NCBI RefSeq assembly: GCF_019059575.1
Contig: NW_024882865.1
Location: 62,001-126,000, forward strand
DNA length: 64,000 bases
From: Amphibalanus amphitrite
Lineage: Eukaryota; Arthropoda; Thecostraca; Balanomorpha; Balanidae
Direction: 5' to 3'
Positions within the stretch are counted from its first letter, which is position 1; every line of letters begins with the position of its first letter. Made by a program: the position numbers and the translations under genes. The notes beneath the pieces are model-generated. The model ran no database searches. It saw nothing but the letters and a program-made list of their open reading frames with translations, and was not told where the DNA came from. Shown one piece after another: positions 1-13,160 of this stretch.

Positions 1-272
1 AAATTCAACAGAATGGCAATAAAGCGCAGTTTTTAGTGATGTGCACAATAGCAAATTTTGTGATATAAAGAGGGCATCAAAATCTTAGGAATCTTCTGTA
101 AAAACAACAAAAACAACACCCAAAACCAACATCAGCACCTACCCACGCTGCTCCTCAAGACGCAGAACCGGAAATAGAGACCTACGTAAACAAGCAGCTG
201 ACTGTTCTGAAAGACAGGATAAAACACCTATCCGTCGATAAGAAATACGATTTTTTTAGGGGAGGCGTTTAA
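1..272. other. No gene seen; A-rich edge of window
   Basis: Nothing coding is visible. There is a short AAAACAACAA-type run near 100-120. The stretch ends at a TTAA (269-272) followed by CCC, which resembles the boundaries of the TTAA elements elsewhere in the window. Confidence 0.4.
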
Positions 273-284
273 CCCAGGGGTGCG

Positions 285-620
285 TTTTCCCCACAGTTAC
301 CCTACTACCCGATTTTAAGGTCTTAGGTCAGCCAGTGACCTCTTAGGTCAGGTAAGTGCCACAAGGCACGGGCTCGGTTTTAGGTTAATTACTTTGCCAA
401 AAATGGTCGCACTGCCGCGATTTTGGCATCATCGTGTTTGTCTAGCTCAGGCGCATTGAATGCTATACTTGGTGTTCGGGTGAAGTCAACTTAAGGTGTT
501 AACCTCGGGTCAAGGTCAGGTCGGAGCCCCTCAGGTCACGAAAATGGTTGAAGGAGGTCATATTGCATATCATTCTATTCGGCAGGTCTTCCTGAGTCCA
601 ATGGTGGCTTTCCCGACTCT
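285..620 (+). repeat. GGTCA-rich interspersed repeat, partial copy
   Basis: This stretch resembles 62820-63170 in the same orientation. Shared landmarks in the same order are a GATTTTAAGGTC block, a CGCGATTTTGGCA block and a TTCGGCAGGTCTTCC block. It is rich in AGGTCA/TGACCT hexamers. The right end is diverged, and a TTAA at 741-744 may be its boundary. No coding capacity is seen. Confidence 0.7.
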
Positions 621-1136
621 CTAGCTCCATCTGATCAGGAGTTATTGACGAAAAACTTATATGGTCTTAGTGACGTCATAAATGACGTCACGCAAAGTCA
701 ACAATGCTAAAGTCAAGCATTGGACCTTGCAAGGAGTGCATTAACCCTTCCCGGTGCCCGAATAGCAGCTCCCAATTTCCCTTGTTGACTTAAAGTGGTG
801 CTAGATCCTGTATTATACTCAATTATGACGTCATAACTTAACAGATTCACGTCATATATTTAGTGCTTGACATCCAAATGATAGCTTACATATGACAGAG
901 AAGGTATGCAAAGTTTTATGAAGTTTGCTTCACTAGTTGTGGAATAGCAAGCAAAAAACTTTTGCGGAAAGGCCGCTGGCCTCTCGCTGGAGCGTTTCCG
1001 ACCAGTGTGCGGTGGAGCGGTGGAACGCCAAAGGAATCCGAATGTAACCAGCACCGTTTGAGCAGAAGACTTTTAATAAAAGCTCGCCAGCCACAGTAAA
1101 ACAACAAGGAGCCCAATAACTGCTAGCTGCATCAAT

Positions 1137-2243
1137 TCATAGAAAGCACTTGGACACTGCATTCCGCCTAGCCGTAACCACATACCACCAAGGAAGCAAC
1201 ACACAGACCGCCGCCGTCAGGGAAGCGGCGCCACCGTCGCCACTGCCACGTCCGCTCCGCCTGGGGGTCACCCGGGTCATGTGACATTCCGTGACCCCAG
1301 CGACCCCGCCCAGCTGACCTGACCGAGCCCACCACAGGAACGGCCGGACCGATAACCCGTCCGGGTCATATGCCAACATGGCCAGCCCGTCGAAGACCAC
1401 GTCATAGCGGTCGTGGTGATGGAAGCGGGAGGGGGCGCATCTGCACGCGTTTAAAAGTCCGCTCAGCAACGCGACGGTACCAGAGGTCAGCGTCTCGGCA
1501 GGCCGGTCATGGTATTCATGAGGGGCTCGGCCGGCACAGGCGCGGCGGGGACGGTATGGGGCGCTCCACCGCCACGCCGCCGCGGCAGAAAAGAGTGCAT
1601 TGTCTGTCGCCCGTCTGGGTGCGTGTCCTTGGAGCCCGTGAATGGCGGACCGCCGCGACACGGTCGGGCAGCGGTACGGCGCAGGTTTGTCCTCGGCCAT
1701 TGGAGGAACGCCGAACGTCTCTTCCTCAGAACCGGCCGCCTTTTTAACGGCGGTCCCCGCCACGGGCTGGGATTTCCTGGCGCTGATATCACGGCGCATG
1801 GTGGCTGATGGAGTTTGAGAACGACAGAGACATGTCTTCTGCAGCAAGCTGTGTTCAGTGGACCCCAGAGGGTGCCTACCCCAGAGGGTGCCTGTGACGA
1901 GTCTGAGGGCGATTTGTGAGATCGTCATAACAGTGTCCTTTTCGTGTGCTTTACTGAGTAACGCTCTCGATATGAATACGATGAGCCTCACCGCCAAACT
2001 TTCCCGATGGTTTCGCCATCGTCCGTTGCAGGACTCGAATAATCTACCGCGGAAAGGATAACACTGACAATATCCGCTATAACTCGATCCGACAACTCCT
2101 TCATAGAATAAAAACCTACAACCGAGCGACCCCGATCGAGGAAGATTAGCACCTAATCCTTTCACTCGGAGTGGACTGGAAACACGGTCGAGTGTCCACA
2201 ATGTCTGCTGACGCGTCATTCCATGTTGGACAATGTACGACAT
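1137..2243 (-). CDS. Unsupported 368-codon open frame, GC-rich
   Basis: The frame runs 368 codons without a stop on the minus strand. I recognise no domain, and the residues are mostly Arg, Ser, Ala and Pro, as expected from non-coding GC-rich DNA. Other frames of both strands are also open here (for example + strand 1370-1747 and 1509-1808), which points to low stop density rather than coding. No matching splice pattern or neighbouring exon was seen. It is listed because of its length; I think it more likely is not a gene. Confidence 0.15.
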   Translation of the reverse strand: MSYIVQHGMTRQQTLWTLDRVSSPLRVKGLGANLPRSGSLGCRFLFYEGVVGSSYSGYCQCYPFRGRLFESCNGRWRNHRESLAVRLIVFISRALLSKAHEKDTVMTISQIALRLVTGTLWGRHPLGSTEHSLLQKTCLCRSQTPSATMRRDISARKSQPVAGTAVKKAAGSEEETFGVPPMAEDKPAPYRCPTVSRRSAIHGLQGHAPRRATDNALFSAAAAWRWSAPYRPRRACAGRAPHEYHDRPAETLTSGTVALLSGLLNACRCAPSRFHHHDRYDVVFDGLAMLAYDPDGLSVRPFLWWARSGQLGGVAGVTECHMTRVTPRRSGRGSGDGGAASLTAAVCVLLPWWYVVTARRNAVSKCFL

Positions 2244-3078
2244 GGATCATTCCGCCACTAACCGTGGCTGAACCCGTGTCCCGGGACAGTGCAGCTCGGG
2301 GCCCGTCTGGTGCCATCAGCGCGTCCCACCGACCACCAGAGTCAACACCAGAATCACCAGGTCACCAGAACCTACAGCAATAACCCAGACTGTTTGCGCG
2401 ACTAACACGTGGAATGCGGGCTATCGGGTGTCCTGCCGACATTCTGTGATGCCTCCCCAACGCGATATTCCAGAAAGAATGCAATTATCGTCCGAAGAAT
2501 GGTATGCCAGATTACAAAAGTGGCGTTCCAGGCTACAGGCCGCATATTACGGACCCCATGCTGGACAGAAGACATTCCAACTGGCAGTGCTACAGTCCAG
2601 AGTCATATGATGACCAGCTGTAATTGTCGCACAATCCTGGGCCCTGTTTCACTGCACGGCGCTATCAAGCATCAATACCGGTGGCGCCATGTAGCGGCAT
2701 CCACTGAAACAGGGTCCTGGATGTCCCGGACGCAGGTCAGTCCTGGTACGGCACACAGTGCGCTGTGAGGTCAGACCGCGCCCCGGTACGTACCGCCTGC
2801 GGTCACTCACCCCGATCACCTGGGCAGGGCAGGACCGGTCTGACCAGCCGGTCGGCTGGCTGGCCGCTCCACCCACGCGGCGCGGCGGGGTGGACTCGCC
2901 TACTCTGCCCAAACGCACGGCGGGGGTGAGCTTGGTTACACTAGGCCAGTCGGACCTTCCACCCACACAGCGGAGCGACTTCTGCCGTCTGGCCAGTAAT
3001 AGCCAGCTTAAAACGCCGGTGGGACACGGCAGTCTCCTATCCTTCGAACAGTTACAAAGTATCCCGTCAACACCCACA

Positions 3079-3114
3079 CCGCATAAAATGCGGTGGCCGC
3101 ATAAAATGCGGTGG
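3079..3114. repeat. Tandem pair of an 18-bp self-complementary unit
   Basis: The unit CCGCATAAAATGCGGTGG occurs twice head to tail (3079-3096 and 3097-3114) with no mismatch. Each unit contains a small hairpin, CCGCAT paired with ATGCGG. Confidence 0.9.
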
Positions 3115-3151
3115 CCACTCCTGTCTGACCAATAGACAATCTATCAGAACT

Positions 3152-3213
3152 TAGCCCACCCTTCAACACCCAAGGTCAGGAATAGCCCACCCTTCAACAC
3201 CCAAGGTCAGGAA
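3152..3213. repeat. Exact 2 x 31-bp tandem repeat
   Basis: A 31-bp unit starting TAGCCCACCC and ending AAGGTCAGGAA is present twice (3152-3182 and 3183-3213) without mismatch. The identity suggests a recent slippage duplication. Confidence 0.9.
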
Positions 3214-6200
3214 ACTTTCGTCCATTTACGCAATAACATAACCATTGTTTCCTTCAAACAGAATGGTCTCCTTTCCTACCCATACATAACCACCATCAAC
3301 AACCTCTCAATCAACACGCACCAGACAACGCACAGCTTTGCCACCCCGCCCGGCCAGTCATGATTAGGCCAGCAAAGGCACGGGCCACACAAATGTTAGG
3401 ATATCAGATTCCTTTCTCTGTGGTCGTGGCCGACGAATCCACAAACAGCGCCGTCAATTATATAAGAGATCTACTATCGTGTGCCTCCAAGTTGATGCAG
3501 TCACTTTTCATTCATGAACTACGCGAGATACGTAATTCGTGTGCGCACTAATAAACGTGTCCTTCAATTGAAGAATATATGACCACGATAGCAATGCAAA
3601 ACACTGCCATTTTGTTGACGAGAGGACCGCTTTCCCTTGAGCTAAACCAAACCCGTAGATAAGTATTGTACTGTAACCTCGCACCGACACATGATTCCTG
3701 CGAGGCTGAGTTCCACGTGTCTTCCTCCCTCCTCCTCAAACCTGACGAACCTCAAACAGACCTCAGCGAGCCGCGGAAGGCAAACAGTCCGCTCACACAG
3801 CTCCGTCTAGGTAAACGTGCGAACAGCGTACACCAGCGGTCAGGGTGGGAGCTCCCTGCATTCCACCGGCCCTGCCACCACCGCCGACCGCCACCACCGC
3901 CGCCCCCAGCCGGGCGAGCATCAGTGCGGGCTTCCGATCCATCATCGGAGCCCACTTGGGCGGGGGCGTATAGGCGAGAGCGGCGAGCGTTCGGACGCCA
4001 CTCCGCGGAGGTCAGAGAACTTCGAAATTCAAATTCAGAAGGGCAGCTGGACGATGCTACGGTATGTTCGAAACAATACTCAACTAGCAGGTCTTTAACC
4101 AAGAGCCAAACAGGCAGAAGTCAGGAGCGCTCATCCTCACGGACCGTACCAGTTATCTCGTGATCTAGGAGGAACCTACAAAACAAACCAAACACATCGC
4201 CTGCACCGCTCTCAATTTACCAGTCTCTGCTGTCTGTCAGCATTCCGCTCGAATCTCACTACATCCGACCCAACATCCGACTCAACGATGTCACCGCTAA
4301 AACACACGCCGCTTTCCTGTTCCGCACTGTAGCTTTACACCAGTCAGCGCGGGACCGGGTCGGAAGCGTCGTCGGTATCCGAGGCGGCTATGGTATGTCG
4401 TCTAACCACTAACCGGTCCACATGTCATCGATGTCACAGCCCGACACACTACTCTACGGTGGTGCAAAATTGCAGGAACGCTGTAACGTCAATGTGGGTT
4501 TTGCAGCGTACAGCATCGCCGCTCGCATTGCAATGGTAAGGTGAGGACGACCACAGTGATAGATGTGAAATGCATGAATCAAAAACGAGGAATGAAACAG
4601 ATGTGGACACCGATCATGACATTTTCAGAATTCACGTAACCGATATGGTTGAGAAACACGGGACTTCATAATTCGTAACTTCATAATTCATAATTCGGGA
4701 CTTCATAAAACAACTAGATGAACAAAAGCTAGTCTCGGGAAGGACGAAAAAAGAAGTGTAAGAGGGTAATATCTTCCAGATCCGAGTTCCGATTCCCAAA
4801 AGATATTGGACAATAGTGTAGTGCTTGCTAAAACTACATGATATCTGCAATCTGCATATACTCGTCCCATTTCTTTGCAGTTTCGCAACTCTTCAAACAC
4901 AAGGAGTATAGACCTTCAAACCAAAGGATCAATGATGTTCTTTAGCCACAGCTGATCCCAAATATAATGAGCCTCGCCCGATCGCCAGACCCCCTGACGG
5001 TGCGCACTGCGCATTGTGAGAGCAGCAGGGGCCGGGTGGGCGTTACACCTGGGCGGCCCAAACAATACCACCTGCAAACAGGAGTCACAGGTGGGGAACG
5101 ATAGTGGGGGCGGCCGCGGGAACACTTGGCAGTGGTGAACAGAGGACCACCCGACGTCGCTCGATGCAGTGAACCGCACGCAGATGCCGCCTAGCCCTGC
5201 CTCCGCCCTCGCGTGACATACTAAAATTAGCCGAGCCGATAGCGTGTAAGGCCCTCTCCATTGTCCGCATGGTAAACTGAATTTTCCCTTTTCGCCCCAG
5301 TTGTCGGACACAATATACAGGTTTGAGCGGAATCCAGAGCGGCATAATCTTCTGGCGAATACAATGCATAAATGCATAATCCCAAAGTGAGGAATAACAT
5401 CCGGACTCAGGTCAATACATCTCCACTGTCCACAAACGCCTGAATACATCCACGTGAGTATATACGGTCCACACTGTGTCCCCAGGTGTATGGGAAGAAC
5501 GTTAAACGGTCAGTAGGTCCGCGAGGATGTGCTTAACGTAACATAGATACCAGAACCGGTATCAGACTCACTCAAGGGAACAAGAACACATGTCGCGTTC
5601 CGCATGATCGGCCACACAGGGTAGATAATTAAGGCGTATCCCGGTTGGTTAATTAATTCCGACCCCCACCACAGAGCCGTGTGACCCTAGCCCGTGTCGG
5701 ACAAATCACGACCCAGCCCATCTCATTAAACCAGCTGTCAGTTCCGGTTCGGCAGTCATCAGTCGCCCGGGCGGGTATCAGTCAATTCAGTGCAGTCGCC
5801 CGGCAGATCCACGATACCCCACGCTGGGTAAAGGCGAAAAGGTGAAGGTTGCCGGTATGGGTACGCCATGTTGAGATGGATGGACGGGCACGATATCCAG
5901 GTACGGACTCACCGGCCGTGACTACACCAGCTCTGGATTGTGTTGCGTGACAACGAGGTGGACAGATAGCGTGGTAAAGAAGACATGCACGAATGGACGA
6001 ACCCTCACGAAACGAAATAGCACGAAATCACGACAGAGACTTACGGCAAACATCCGAAATTCGAGCAAACGAACGCATACCGAACAAGATGGGTGATTTA
6101 GCATTACTCCCCAGTACGAGCCAACCAGAAACAACAGAAATTAAACAACGTCACAATGCACGCCGCCGTAACAACATATTTCGAAATACGTCCAACAGAC

Positions 6201-8689
6201 CACGCGCGTAATTTCTGAACCATGCTACTGCGAAACCGACATATCCACGAGCTTTAGCTACTACAATAGATAGCGTGCATGCAGCTAGCATCAAAACACA
6301 GCGCAATGCTGATGATGATGCAAACGGGTTGAGAGCCACGCGAATGTGGAAACGACGAATCCATTTGCAGCGGACTCGCGCAGACAAGGCTGGCATGGAA
6401 CTGTTTTACTGAAACCCGTTTAAGCCACTTCAGCAGCAACATTCCTACTACTTACGTCAATTCTCTCCCTTCTCCACACATACCAAGCGTGCAAGCATAA
6501 CAGCGAGACCAGACAGATCCTCTCAGCCTACCAGAGTGGATCGACCACCATCCAGTTATACCGAACGCGGCCTTGGCGGGGCGATATATCACTTCTGTAG
6601 GTAGTTTCAGCCGCCCATCCAACAGTTCAGCCAATGGATTTGACCGTCCGAACCGTCGGACCTTCTACTCTCTCGCTGCTAGATCCTCTGGTAATAAGGG
6701 TAGGCGCGGCCGAATTGCCCCTCAACCCAGTTCGAGACGCAGCATGTTGTGGGCTCGATAATCAGTGCAGAAAACATTTTGTGCTATGAAGTATGAGAGG
6801 AAGTGTTTCTAGACTCATTTAGTGACAAAAATAACAGCTGAAGTTAAAGCATTTTAAACTCTTCACAAAACGTAAGAATCCAATATTTGCAGCATGCATT
6901 TTTGATATACAAAGCAATGGCTCAAACTTTGATAAGATGTCCGTTGAAAGACGGAGATAATATCACGAGTAGGTACACTCCTCCCCACAAGTTCCATCTC
7001 CCTCACCAGGTCACGTCAGGCGGCTGTCTACGACTCCACCGTCATCCGGACCTGACGTTAGGCCAGAGACTCGGGACATCGCGTCACCTGGCATTCAATC
7101 TAACAAGCAAGATAAGCGAGCTGTCCCCTGACCTAAGCTCAGCTGCAGCCAGTGGTAGAGCGAGTTAATGCCAGCGCTGGTAAAACATACACTAGGGGTG
7201 ACATGAAACATAGCTCCAGGCGGTGCAATGCAAGCACGTTGCCAGCTCTACACAGCAACAGCCAAGTGCACAGTGCGCCTACCCCTCCCCGTCTGCTCTC
7301 AAACATTTCCAACGGAGAGCAGACAGCCCAGCAGCCAGCACAAATGACGTCACCGCTGTCGGCGGGGCGCGGTGCTTTACGACCACTTCAAATTGGGTGT
7401 GGAGCTCGGCCGGGCGGTCATAATTTGCCGACTGGCGGGCAACACAGGCAGCCGCTCCTGATACACTCAGCAGCCAGGTCGTTCAGCGTTAGCGAGAATC
7501 GACGCCTGAGGCAAGATCTGATTGAATCGCCATACCCTGAGGGAGTCGTAACCATAGATCAATGCAGAACTTCCCCGGAAGGGGAGTAGCAGCGATGCGA
7601 GACATCAAGGCGGTTAAGGAGCGGCTTAACGGCATTAATTTCCATGCTGCTTTGTGGAGCGTGTCTGGAGGCACGTGCGCCTTCCGCTGTATTATGCGGG
7701 TTCGGGTGGAGACGGATCAGATAGCCGAGGGAGCGTTCCACACCGGTGGAGAGGAGACCTTTCAAAGACGGAACGAGACGCTCCACCCGCCCCGCCCCGT
7801 TCAATCAACTAACAACGCCCCAGTCCCGTTTTTGTTAGATCTGATCCGACCGTAAAAACAGAAGCCGCTTCAGAAAGTTGGGGAGTTGACGGGCATGCGT
7901 CGGCATTCTTCGGTAGCTTCAAAGACGAAGCGCGAAAGTAAAGTGTGCGTTGTACAAAAACAACACTTTAATCCAACACCACTCGCAAAACAGTCCGATC
8001 AATACCAACTGCATTGAATTCGGACCACACAACCGCGAACCCTGCCAGGCCCATACGAGTAACGGCTAATCCATCTAGCTCACGCCCACTCCTCTGACAT
8101 GCATAACACGCCGTGTGGCCTGTCGCAAAGGGTGGTCGCATCAGCCGTCCGATCTGGGGACGGGGGCGGGACGGGACGGGGAGGACCGACCACACCACAC
8201 GGCACCCGCCCTACTCAGCGTGACAGAAAGCCGTGTAGAACAGCCCCTAAGGCGTCCCCATTACAGCAAGGCAGCCCAGACGACTCAGGACAGAGAGCGG
8301 GACAGAGCGAGGACCAGGTGGCCAGGTCAGGACAGAGGGCCAGGTGGCGGATAACCGGACACGCTCGCGCGCGTGAGCTGCGACCCCGCCCCCTCTCCCT
8401 GGTAGTGGAGAAAAAGGTGAACGGGGAGGGAAGGAGGGATTGGGAAGGGGAGAGAGAGAACGTAGGTAGACAGTGGGGTCAGTTGCGGTGCAATGCCTGT
8501 AATCGTAGGACCATTACTGGTAATACATTGTGACTTTACCAAAGATATCGGAAACAATATAGCAAATCTACCAGACCGGAGTGACATTCGTCTAAAAATG
8601 TCAGAGTAAACCAAACTGCGCTACATTTCATTTCAACTGGCTAGCTGGAATTTAATCAAGCGCAACCCAAAAATCACCGGTCACTGTCA

Positions 8690-9060
8690 CACTGAGTCGG
8701 CGCAGCAGTCAGCCGAGAGACACAGGACCGTCGACGGCACCGACCTGACGCCGTCGCCACCGACACTTGACAGACCAACGCCGTCGCCACCGACATACCA
8801 AGTAATTCGCCGCCGACGAGCACATTCCTTCACCGCCGGACCGACGCCGCCCCAACACAACGGCGTGCAGTGTCGCCCGGTCAACGGGCGCAAAAACCGC
8901 CCAGTGCCGCGTCCCACGGCCCGGCTAAAGCGGCCGCTCGATACGGCCGGGCACGCCACGCCCGCGCACGGCGACCGGCCGGGCGTGGCGGCCGAACCAC
9001 CGCCGGGCGTGGCCGGGCTGACCCGCCACTGATGGCCTGAGTTCCGGACCCGCCCGTCAG
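8690..9060. other. CpG-rich patch, no gene recognised
   Basis: The stretch is very rich in CG dinucleotides and GGCCG motifs, with a short internal repeat (GCCGTCGCCACCGACA at about 8751 and 8779). It could be a promoter-type GC island, but no adjacent exon was found to support that. Confidence 0.35.
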
Positions 9061-10299
9061 GGGACACGGTGATAACGGGTGGTTTTCATGGCCCATAAAA
9101 TGGTTATCCAAAGTCAGCAAGCTATTAGTTGAAGAGGCTCGAATGTTTTAACACCTGGAATAGCTAAGGCGTCAATCCCCTTCAGGCTTAATTGCTCTAA
9201 TACGACGAAAACGGGCTTCCGAGTGACCTTCAAACTAGGGGTCCAGCCGCATCAGAAGCCCCACATTTTCCCCGGTCACCTGGCGATGGCGGTCGGCGGC
9301 GGGGCGTCGCTAAGAGCTCCCGTACACCAGTGACCACGGGTAACAAACAACCCATTACTATCGACAGATCGGCACGCTCCACGGGCCGCGCGGTAGGCGC
9401 TCCTAGAAACCGACCGACACAACGCCCCGGGGCGGAGAGCTACAATAACACCGCCAACCGCTGGGCACCCTTGGTGCTCCATTGCCCCAGACGCTTCCCT
9501 GGGCCTGCAATCATCAGTTGATCGGAGCTGAAGCTTTACATCCATGGGGATTTTGCATGAATCCCCAACTCCAGGGCTATTCATAACTGCAACTGAACCG
9601 GTTGGGGCATGTGTGGCACTATAGTGCTAGTTCCGACAGACGAGAAACGAGGCCCCGTGCGTCACGTCACGGAGTATTATCTCGCCTGCGCAAAGCGCCC
9701 TTTCAAGAGTCACCAACAAAGCCCATTTGTCAACAACGGTTCGCTGCAACGCCAGCGAACGGGCTGAATTAATGCAACGATGCAAATGGGCAGCCGGGTG
9801 AGGGAGAACCGCAAAGTCGCCGACTGTTTGTCACTGAACAATGCCCCGGTCACGGGCAGCGGTACAGTGCCGGTTGGTGCCGGAACTGCGGGGCACCAAG
9901 CGTAGCTGAAAACGACCTTAGCCATGACCCCGAAGGGTACGAAGAGCTGAGAAACAGAAGGAGTATGCTGCCAGCATAAGACTCGTTCCACTCGTTTAAC
10001 GCGCAGTCTAAAAGACGGGCTCCAGGATCGACGAACAAGAAATCACCAGCATTGAGACATGCACGAGTCAAGTCCTCCGCTCAGGTGTGTGCGGTTTATA
10101 AATCCCTCCACAACTGGACGCAAGTTCTTCACACTCGCGCGAATGATTCAGTCACACTTCAGTGACCAACACTGAGCGATACTGCCCAGTGTTTCTCATT
10201 AGCATATGGCAGTCCCAGACCAGTCGGGAGACCGGTACAGCCGCCGCCCCTCCCTCCTCGGCCGGGGCCGCTCCCCCTCACCGGCCGCACCTCCATCTG

Positions 10300-10530
10300 T
10301 CCTCCTGCCCACTCCCAAGGCAGCCCTCTGTCCTCCGCCACTTCCAAAACATCCCTCTCTCCTCAAGCCGCCCATAGACATCGCTCTGTCCTCATAACTG
10401 TCCAAGACACCACTCTGCCCTTCCAGACACCTCCATATAGCTTTATCCTCCCTGATCCACCCACAGACAAACCTCTCCCCTCCCTACCGCTCCCCAGACA
10501 TCCCTCTGTCCTATACCTGTCTAGACATCC
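10300..10530. repeat. Degenerate minisatellite, CCAGACATCCCTCTGTCCT type
   Basis: Variants of a CCAGACATCCCTCTGTCCTC-like unit recur about every 30-35 bp (for example around 10320-10340, 10360-10390, 10400-10420 and 10490-10515). The copies are diverged, so the array is old. Confidence 0.5.
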
Positions 10531-12462
10531 CCTAATAAACGTTATCCAGATCCACCCCGTTGCTAGGCAGAAATCGCACGCCCGTCGACCGCCCCTCACC
10601 CACCGCGACCTACCCTTTCTGGAGGACCCCTCCCACCACCCTCTGAGCCTACCTCAGTCTCCTTACGACAGTCACTCCCCTCGAGTCTCCGCTCGCCGAC
10701 CTCAGGGCTCAAGGCACCACGTCCTCCGGCCGTCCGTCCCTGTCCGATCCCCGGGTCTGGAGACCTCCGACACCAGCGCGGTCGAACACACACCGTCGCG
10801 CGCCGATCCCTCGCAACACTGGCGCGCGCCGCCGCGGCGTGGCGCGATGGGCGGCGCTCGCCAGTCGCGACGCACCGGCAGCGAGCGACCGGCCGGTGCC
10901 GTCAGCTGGCGCACGGACAGCTGACTGGGCGCGGCCGACGCCAGCGCCGCCCTGGTGGCCGCCAGGGGCAGCACGAGCCGCGCCCGGCAGAGCGGCACGG
11001 GAGGACCTCGGCTGGGCAGACTGAACCGGAGAGATCAGGAAACCTGGGGCGAGGGAATGGTCCTCGGCGGGCTTTCCGACATCCTGAGAACAGATAGGAG
11101 CGTGAGGACTCGGCGTTTACAAGGACGCCATGCGAAGTGGGATGGGTAACTCTTGCGTCATTGTTCTCCGTTTACGTTTCGATGATTGCCTGGGCAGAGA
11201 TGGCACAGCTGGACTTCCGGGGGATCGATGACAGAGACAAATCGATTCAAAACAAGTTGAATGGCCCTCGATCGGGCGAAATCGGGGCGGCATGCGCGAC
11301 CTCAATGCGCCCCACTGATATCTCGATCTAAGCATGCCGCTCTTGTGGAATGGAAATGTGACTCCATGAACGCGAGCGCGTATAGAATGACCACCAGCGT
11401 GCACAGCACAGATGTCAATTAGTTAGGTAGCAGAGTGCAAATTTCCTTTTAAAAAAATCGCCGACCAGCAAGAGCAGACACTACTCGAAACCATTCACCA
11501 CCAACTTTGTCGGGTTCTCTCTGATTGACAGTGCGCTTGCGCTAGCATTTAGCACTCGCAAGCAGTTAGTGCGTAAAGTTAGCGTTCCCCGAGATATTCC
11601 TCAGATAAGAGCTACTTCCGTCACAGGAGCTCAATTTGGGACTCAGCCTGGTAGCTTACCATAGTGGTAGCTCACCAGTTACCACTATCGTTAACCAGCC
11701 GGTTACCAACTCAGCTATGAAAGCGGGGCGTCAATCATGTTTCGGTACCGCTGACTGAAGGGGCGTGTGGATCAGATGTTTTGCGGAGAATGCACACACG
11801 TTTCTGTATCGTGTTTTGTGGAGCCGATAGGCTGACGGTTGAATGGGCGATAATTCTTCGACGGGAGGTGGAGGAGCTTGATATTGATAGCATCCTGGGT
11901 TCCCAGCGATTCCGAGAGTTTTTATTCGACCTCCATCGTCTGCTAACTTTCTCAGCCTGGCTTCAATCACTCTGTCCAGGACCAGCCCTAGGTCCTGCTT
12001 GCCGTGAAAGCACATTAACATTTATCTTAATACCACACCTGACGTTTTGGCTTCCTGACAAGGGTATGTAACAACCAAGACTGATTCAAATTCACTATGT
12101 CCATTGTCCAAAGCAGCCAGAGTCGCTTTTTCAGACTTCCTAATTTCAATGCCTCTCAATACCTAATGCACCACTTTCGTCTCCAACCACCTCTCCTCCG
12201 CCCGGTTCACGTCCGGCCGTCCGCCCGCTCCGCACCGCCCCAGGGCCGTGCACGCGTCTCGGCCGTCGCCGGTCGTGTTGTGTTTACGTTTCGCTGCAGT
12301 GAGCAGCCGTCCGAACGCACGGGCGCCGATTTCCGCTCCTCAGCGCCCCTCCTCCTCCCTTCCTCCCCTCCCCCGGGTACGATCTGCACCTGACGTCCGA
12401 TTACCGGCCTCGGGCACGAGCGCTGACAGGCCGGCCGCCGCTTCCGGTGAGCCCCGCAGGCG

Positions 12463-12560
12463 GGATCGGTGTCCCTGGAAACGGGATCGGTGATCCTGGA
12501 AACAGGATTTGCGTCCGTGGAAACGGAATATGGGTCGCTAGGAACGAGGAAAAGGGTCAG
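12463..12560. repeat. Degenerate ~22-bp tandem repeat
   Basis: A GGAAACGGGATCGGTGTCCCT-like unit is repeated about four times with mismatches, seen from the recurring GGAAACGGGAT, GGAAACAGGAT, GGAAACGGAAT and GGAACGAGGAA. Confidence 0.6.
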
Positions 12561-12838
12561 TGAGCAGCGTCCGTGGTGGACACATGAAAAGTTATGATGT
12601 TTCTGGAAATGGAACAGATACTCCTTGGGGTCGGATAGGGGCACTTAAAACAAAATCAAACGAATAATTATAACAAAACTTTCTTATTAATGAGTCTTTA
12701 AAGGAATCATCCATGGCCGGGCCAGTGAAAACACAGTAGGCTCAGGGGGGCGACACGGCTATTCGCGCAATGTATTCAGTTATGGGCCGCGCGGGGCCTC
12801 GGGATGACGCGGCTGGAGGCAACTGCTCAGCGCTAGGA

Positions 12839-12882
12839 CACACCGTTCAGCGCCCTGGCGGGGCCGGGCGCTGAACGGTGTG
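12839..12882. repeat. Perfect 17-bp inverted repeat with 10-nt loop
   Basis: The arm CACACCGTTCAGCGCCC at 12839-12855 is the exact reverse complement of 12866-12882. The spacer TGGCGGGGCC separates them. The stem is GC-rich and would be stable as RNA or as extruded DNA. No transcript or gene boundary is apparent nearby. Confidence 0.9.
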
Positions 12883-12892
12883 CAATGAATGG

Positions 12893-13150
12893 GTTATGGG
12901 CGGGCAGACAGAGATGAGGTATTGAATTTTAATTGACATCAGCAATCGGGTGGGGAAGGAGAACGTTTCTAATCGAGCTTGGGCCGGGAAAGCCGAAAAT
13001 GTCACGATCGGCTCAAAGCTGCGTCAGGGCCGAGTGCCGTACCATGTGTAGTATATTTAGGCTGGCAGACAAAGATGAGTTATTGGATTTGAATTCACCT
13101 TACCATCGGTTTCTGGTGGGGTTTGAAGACGTTTTTAGTTAAGCTCGGGG
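12893..13150. repeat. Diverged direct duplication, two ~95-bp copies
   Basis: The stretch 12895-12990 and the stretch 13053-13150 share a series of landmarks in the same order: GGCAGACA, AAAGATGAG or GAGATGAG, TATTGAATTT or TATTGGATTT, GGTGGGG, and AGCTTGGG or AGCTCGGG. The copies are about 157 bp apart. Confidence 0.6.
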
Positions 13151-13160
13151 TGTGGCAACC

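Larger units (their letters stand above)
2250..8680. other. Gene-free stretch with small tandem repeats
   Basis: No exon with a recognisable domain was found on either strand. The sequence is mixed, with several GC-richer patches (3840-4000, 7780-7850, 8100-8440). The only structured items are two short tandem duplications near 3.1 kb. Confidence 0.5.
9061..12838. other. Gene-free stretch
   Basis: No domain-bearing exon was seen on either strand. GC-rich patches lie at 10690-11030 and 12180-12480. A pyrimidine-rich degenerate tandem array lies at 10300-10530. Confidence 0.45.
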
